A DNA stretch of 64,000 bases from Costus lasius. Its lineage: Eukaryota; Streptophyta; Magnoliopsida; Zingiberales; Costaceae. The notes below the pieces were generated by a model, which saw only the letters and a list, made by a program, of their open reading frames with translations, made no database searches and was not told the DNA's origin. This document shows, piece after piece, positions 59,301 to 64,000 of this stretch; position 1 is the first letter of the stretch, and each line of letters begins with the position of its first letter. A program made the translations under genes and the position numbers. Location: assembly GCA_027563935.2 (NCBI GenBank), contig CM050449.1, positions 48,086,507-48,150,506 of the forward strand, given 5' to 3'.

Positions 59301-61206
59301 AGGATTTCTCTAAACTTGCTAGACCTCTTACACATTTACTTTGTAAAGATGTTAAATTTTCCTTTGATGAGAATTGTTTATTTGCTTTTCAGGAATTGAA
59401 GAAAGCTTTGGTTTCAGCACCCATCATTCAACCCCTAGATTGGGACTTACCATTTGAACTTATGTGTGACGCCAGTGATTATGCAGTAAGAGCAGTCTTG
59501 GGACAGAGAAAAGATAAGAAACCTTATGTTATTCACTATGCCAGCAGAACTTTGGATGAGACTCAGAAAAATTACACTACCACTAAAAAGGAATTATTGG
59601 CTATAGTGTTTGCTTTTGATAAATTTAGATCATATTTGATTAATTCCAAGATGGTAGTGTATACTGATCATGCAGCTGTAAGATACTTGATGCAGAAAAA
59701 AGACACTAAGCCATGTTTGCTCAGATGGATCCTGCTTCTATAGGAATTTCATTTGGAAATTAAAGATAAAAAAGGATCAGAGAATTTTGTCGCAGATCAT
59801 CTTTCAAGGATTTTAGTGAACACTGAAGAAAATGATGTAATTAATGACTCTTTTCTTGAAGAACAACTAATGACAATCGAACAAATCAGAGCCCCTTGGT
59901 ATGCTGACATTGTGAATTACCTTGTAGCCAATATCTTCCCTCCTGATTTGAATTTTCAAATAAGGAAAAGATTCTTGGCTCAGGTAAAACACTATTTTTG
60001 GGATGAGTCTTATATATTTAGAAGATGTGCAGATGGTATTTTCAGGAGATGTGTACCCGAAGAGGAAGTTGTAGACATACTGTTCCAATGCCATGGATCT
60101 TCTTATGGTGGGCATGCCAGTGCCGAGAAGACTGCCTTCAAAGTGTTGCAATCAGGATTTTTTTGGCCCACAATATTTAAAGATGCTAGAAATCTTATTT
60201 ATCCTATGATAGATGTCAGAGGATAGGCAACATTAACAGAAGACATGAGATGCCACTGTCTAATATTCTTGAGGTTGAGATATTTGATGTTTGGGGAATT
60301 GACTTCATGGGACCTTTTCCATCTTCTGGAGGTAACAAATATATTCTTGTAGTGGTAGATTATGTTTCAAAATGGGTTGAAGCTATTGCATCCCCAACTA
60401 TTGATTCCAGAGTTGTTGTCAAATTATTTAAAAAAATTATATTTCCAAGGTTTGGGACCCCACGAGTTGTGATTAGTGATGGAGGCTCACATTTCATAGA
60501 ACACAAGTTTTCTGCCTTACTAAAAAAATATGGGGTGAATCATAGAGTGGCGACACCTTATCATCCTCAAATAAGTGGACAAGTTGAAATATCAAATAGA
60601 GAAATAAAGGGGATTTTGGAGAAGACAGTTTCACGCACAAGGAAAGATTGGGCATTCAAACTTGATGATGCATTGTGGGCATACAGGACAGTTTTGAAAA
60701 CACCAATTAGGATGTCTCCTTATCAATTAGTTTATGGCAAATCTTGTCATCTCCCTGTAGAACTCGAACATAAGGCATTCTGGGCAATCAAAGCATTAAA
60801 CTTTGATTTAAAGAATGCGGGAGAAAAAAGAAGACTACAGTTGAATGAGTTAGATGAGATCAGACTTTCAGCTTATGAAAATGCAAAAATTTATAAGGAA
60901 AGAACCAAAAGATGGCATGATCAGCATATTTTTAGAAGGGATTTCCAACCAGGTGACTTTGTTCTTTTATTCAATTCTAGATTGAGACTTTTTTCTGGAA
61001 AACTTAAGTCTCGATGGTCTGGACCTTTTCAGGTAAAGAAAGCCTATCCATACAGAGCCGTGGATATATGGACTGAAGAAACAAGAGAATTCAAGGTTAA
61101 CGGTCAGAGACTTAAACACTATTATCAAGAAGAGCGAGTTGAAGAAAAAGAGAGTTTTTATTTGGATGAACCACTATCAAATCTGAGTGTTAAAGGGTCA
61201 AGCTAA
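56349..61206 (+). pseudogene. gag-pol: Element H gag-pol, at least six lesions
   Basis: Start ATG 56349 (MAEQRLLRDYAVPRP). Parts: gag core (YFPPSKTIQLRKQI), long linker, protease (ALCDLGASVSLMPLSVC), RT with FMDD (59021-59032), RNase H ([20 protein letters not shown]), integrase zinc region, and catalytic core ([29 protein letters not shown]), ending at 61206. Lesions: TGA 56625-56627 in gag; one-base deletion near 57980 in protease; TAG near 58388; TAA near 58501; TAG near 59741 in RNase H; frameshift near 60200 in the integrase zinc region. No env ORF follows. Confidence 0.9.
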
Positions 61207-62431
61207 AGACCTTTAAATTAGTGCTTCTTGGGAGGCAACCCAAGCTTTCTAACTTTAGTTCACTTCCTTTAATTTACTTTTATCTTAGTTTCACCTTAGC
61301 ATTAATTTTTATTTTTAAGAAGAAGCATGGAGAGGAAGAAAACTCGACTCAAAGGGTTGACAAAATTTTGTAAATATCCCCTTCCATTCACCTTTTGGAT
61401 TTCATCATTGACTCTTATTTTTGTGTCTACCACCACTACTTCATCTACATGAAAATATTTTGATTAATGTGATATGTGGTCATGTTTTGAGATGTGATTG
61501 ATGATCTTTGATGATGAATGAACTCAAATCCATGATTAGAGATATAGCCCCATCATGTTAAATTTATTTCTTCAATACATATTTGTCTATTGAAATATGA
61601 AATTAGTTGATGCATGAAATTTTGGATGGAGGTATTGTTTGAAGAATAAAATCTATAAGTGAGACTTTTTTTTGAATAAAATGAGTATATGAGTATGATT
61701 TATCAATTGAGATCAATTGATCAACCTAGTAGATGTTTAGTCTATTCTTGTTATTTGTTGGGAAATAAGAATCCAAGATCCACAAAATAAAGGTGAGGAC
61801 TCCCCTACTTGGCACTGTGGGAAAGCGCAGTGGTACCGAAAGTCATGGGTTGAAGCAATAAATTGAAAAAGTATGTATCTATGTGGGTACATGCCATGAG
61901 AGAAATCATTTCACATAAACTCTGCTGTCCTTAGTGAATTCTTTCCAAATTAGAGGATATGAGTTTTATTGCATTGATTATGTTATCCGTGCACTCTAAT
62001 CTCGTCACCAGAAAAAAGGTGGTAATCGAGTTAGAGAATGTGAATGATGCAAAAAGAAATGAAAAAGTATGTATCTATGTGGGTACATGCTCAAAAAAAA
62101 AATATGAGTGGAAAAAGATGTTGGAAACCTAATTCCTGTAAACAAAAGCATGATAGATTTGAACTGAAATTGGGTGAAATCATGAGATTGAACATTCTAT
62201 TTATTGTACATGTTGTGAAGTTTTATTTGATCGAATTGTAGATCTAGAGGATTGAGTTCTAAAGATGATATGCTTATTTGAAGTTTTATAAATCAATTGA
62301 TAGAATTTTTCATTGATGGGTTGTATTTTAGAAATTTATTGAGCATGAAAAGGTTATTCTTTTAATCAAATTTTGATTTCAAAATTGTGATTTTTGCTTG
62401 AGGACAAGCAAAGTTTGAGCCTTATGTATTT
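61207..62431 (+). other. Element H 3' non-coding region
   Basis: It starts with AGTGCTTCTTGGGAGGCAAC-type text that commonly follows Athila integrase. No ORF is convincing. A 30-bp exact repeat occurs at 61865-61894 and 62061-62090. CTTGAGGACAAGCAAAG near the end is the usual Athila/Tat pre-LTR motif, but the G-rich tract expected before the LTR is not seen. Confidence 0.75.
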
Positions 62432-62434
62432 TGA

Positions 62435-63912
62435 TGACACCAAAATATATAGTATATTTTGTATCATTTCAGACATCTTTTCATGCTAAATTGAGGATCT
62501 TTTGCTTGTTTTCATGATAAATTCATCGAATATTGCAAAGTCTACTTCTGTTTTGGTTTTTCTCAATTTTCATGTAAAAATGCACTATTTCAGAGAGTTT
62601 TCAAGCAAAATCAAATACATAGAAGAATTACCATCATCAAGAGGAAATCACCCAAGAAATTTCACGCAAAACGGAGCAAGTCAGCATATTACGGCAGTGC
62701 CGTAATCCATTTTACGGTACCGTAATTTCAGATAGTACCGTAAAATCCGAGCCCTGCCGTATTTTGAGGAGTTTGCAAAAAGAGAGTTCTTCGGATTTTA
62801 TGACACCGCCGTAAACAATATTACGATACCGTATTTCAGAGCGCTTTAGAATAGAAACTTTACCCGATTTTACGGCACCACCATAAAGGATTACACGGGC
62901 CGTATTTTCTGATCACTTCCGAACAGAAAGTTTCCTCGATTTTATGGCAGCACCGTAAACCAGATAACAGTGCCGTAATTTCCAGACGACATCAGAAAAG
63001 AAGACTCGAGCAATTTTACGGCAGTGCCGTAATTCCTGTTCTGAACGCGACGCCCGATTTTTACGGAGACAATTGCGGGTGATCCAGAACTCTAAATTGG
63101 ATACCATAAGAAGCAAAAGAGGAGAATTTGACAGGGGAATTAGGCAGACACCGGAAGCCCCAATTTTCATCCACTGTCAAGGGAGAAATTGCGATTCATG
63201 CCGCCGCCTAGGGTTTCGCCACCGCTCTCGATCTAGATGATCTCCGGCCATGATTTTTCTGCTGAAGCTTCGTCTGAAGGAGGAGACAACACACCAGAAG
63301 TTTCAGATCAAAAGGAGATCAATTGGAAGAGAAATCAAAGAAAAAAGAGTCGCCGACACTATTCATCGACATTCTTTGCAAATTATGGCTGTGAAATACT
63401 TCACAGCCGTGCTGTATTTTCTAAACTTCTCTTTTCCTTTGATTTTTGATCTTCTGAAACCATGACTCATTGTAATTCCTTCACGATGATAGCTTAAACT
63501 ACTTTTGGGACATGGGGGAGTAATTCACTTAATTTCCAATGACTAGATGACTACTTTTTCAATATTTCGTTGCGTTTAATCTTAGCATGATGATTTTGCT
63601 CATGTGATAATTGTGCTTAGACTCTCTATAAGTCCATGTTACTAATTATGTTCTTAGAATTTTTGCTGTTGACTGAAAGGTAATTGCTTGAGAATTTGGA
63701 ACCCTAGAATTGCATGTTAGGAACCCTTCCTTAGGTTAGATCCAACTTGATCTATTCTAGTAGAATAATTGCCATGATTATCACATGAATCTATAGATCG
63801 ATGTCTATTTGTCAAACGTGGAGATCTTGTGTGAAAGCAAGGATCGGAACGTTGGAGATCCATGAGTAAAGCTAGTGTCGAGACTCGGATGCACGAAAGT
63901 GATCCTTGAGAC
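62435..63912 (+). repeat. Element H 3' LTR, 5' part
   Basis: It follows the 5' LTR until TTGAGAC at 63912, where K starts. The remainder should lie beyond K. Confidence 0.85.
62688..63033. repeat. Palindrome array in H 3' LTR
   Basis: Counterpart of 54378-54738. It includes the perfect palindrome TTACGGTACCGTAA near 62711. One palindrome pair present in the 5' LTR is missing here. Confidence 0.8.
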
Positions 63913-64000
63913 TGTTAGGGAATGCCGGGTGTAATTTAAAATTTTTGCAGTCCCAGGACGCAGCGGAAGAAGCATTACACCCGAAAAACATTCCAGTCCC
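63913..64000 (-). mobile_element. K: start of an LTR related to element I
   Basis: TGTTAGGGAATGCCGGG interrupts H's LTR. It shares CAGCGGAAGAA and CCAGTCCC with I's LTR in the same orientation and has the same hairpin layout (CGGGTGTAAT 63926-63935 with ATTACACCCG 63974-63983). No PBS precedes it, so it is the 3' LTR of a minus-strand element or a solo LTR. GAGAC (63908-63912) is the likely left TSD. Confidence 0.7.

Larger units (their letters stand above)
54124..63912 (+). mobile_element. Element H: Athila-type Ty3/gypsy, defective, 3' LTR cut by K
   Basis: The 5' LTR (about 54124-56187) is followed by an Asp-tRNA PBS, gag-pol (56349-61206), about 1.2 kb of non-coding 3' region with no env-like ORF, and a 3' LTR from about 62435 to 63912. 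K then interrupts it. The first base of the 5' LTR is uncertain by a few bases (TTATGACACC against TGATGACACC in the 3' LTR). The LTRs differ by several percent by eye, with two 18-bp-scale indels. It appears inserted into G's RT coding sequence. Confidence 0.87.

Noticed and set aside
61207..62431. Envelope-like gene in H
   Set aside because: Some Athila elements carry one here, but no ORF longer than about 65 residues and no signal peptide or membrane segment is present.

Overview
This window is plant nuclear DNA made almost entirely of nested LTR retrotransposons. All the coding sequence belongs to four angiosperm lineages: Angela-type Ty1/copia, CRM-type chromovirus, Tekay/Del chromovirus and Athila. 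The elements have TG...CA long terminal repeats (LTRs), initiator-Met or Asp tRNA primer-binding sites (PBS), and 5-bp target-site duplications (TSDs). I found no host gene, rRNA, functional tRNA, CRISPR array or prokaryotic operon. A large-genome flowering plant is likely, and a pericentromeric or gene-poor setting is plausible. The species cannot be told from the sequence.

Layout, with the labels used below. A (minus strand, Angela-type) enters at base 1 with its leader, then its 5' LTR (356-27259), which is split by two later elements. D (711-9804, plus, Angela-type, TSD GCGAC) is one. B (10539-26665, minus, Angela-type, TSD ATACA) is the other, and B's own 3' LTR is split by E (11246-18333, plus, CRM-type, TSD CATGA/CATAA). 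A sits in the 5' LTR of C (plus, Angela-type, visible 27260-37566). C also carries a solo LTR J (28661-30346, TSD GTCAC) in its leader and an inverted LTR fragment L (35833-36742) in its 3' LTR. C abuts the leader of I (minus, copia, 37567-40523). I sits in the 5' LTR end of G (plus, Athila, 40524-54123). G is further split by F (40928-51779, plus, Tekay, TSD GTTGG) and then by H (from about 54124, plus, Athila). H's 3' LTR is cut at 63913 by K, an LTR that runs off the window.

Read as insertions, the deepest path is G > I > C > A > B > E, six levels. F is the youngest element: its two 3.17-kb LTRs show only one substitution and one 1-nt indel by eye. D, B and E show about 0.6, 0.8 and 1.2 percent LTR differences by eye. 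G is the most decayed. No element has an unbroken gag-pol. F has one frameshift, E one stop and a missing gag core, C two stops and lost start codons, B four lesions, and D about twenty small indels.

I see no new multi-gene system. The least explained signal is conserved RNA-level structure in the copia elements. It includes twin hairpins in the leader that differ by a compensatory base pair, a three-way junction before gag, and several LTR hairpins whose stems change sequence while pairing is kept. Palindrome arrays in the H and I LTRs are also notable. All divergence counts were made by eye and are approximate.
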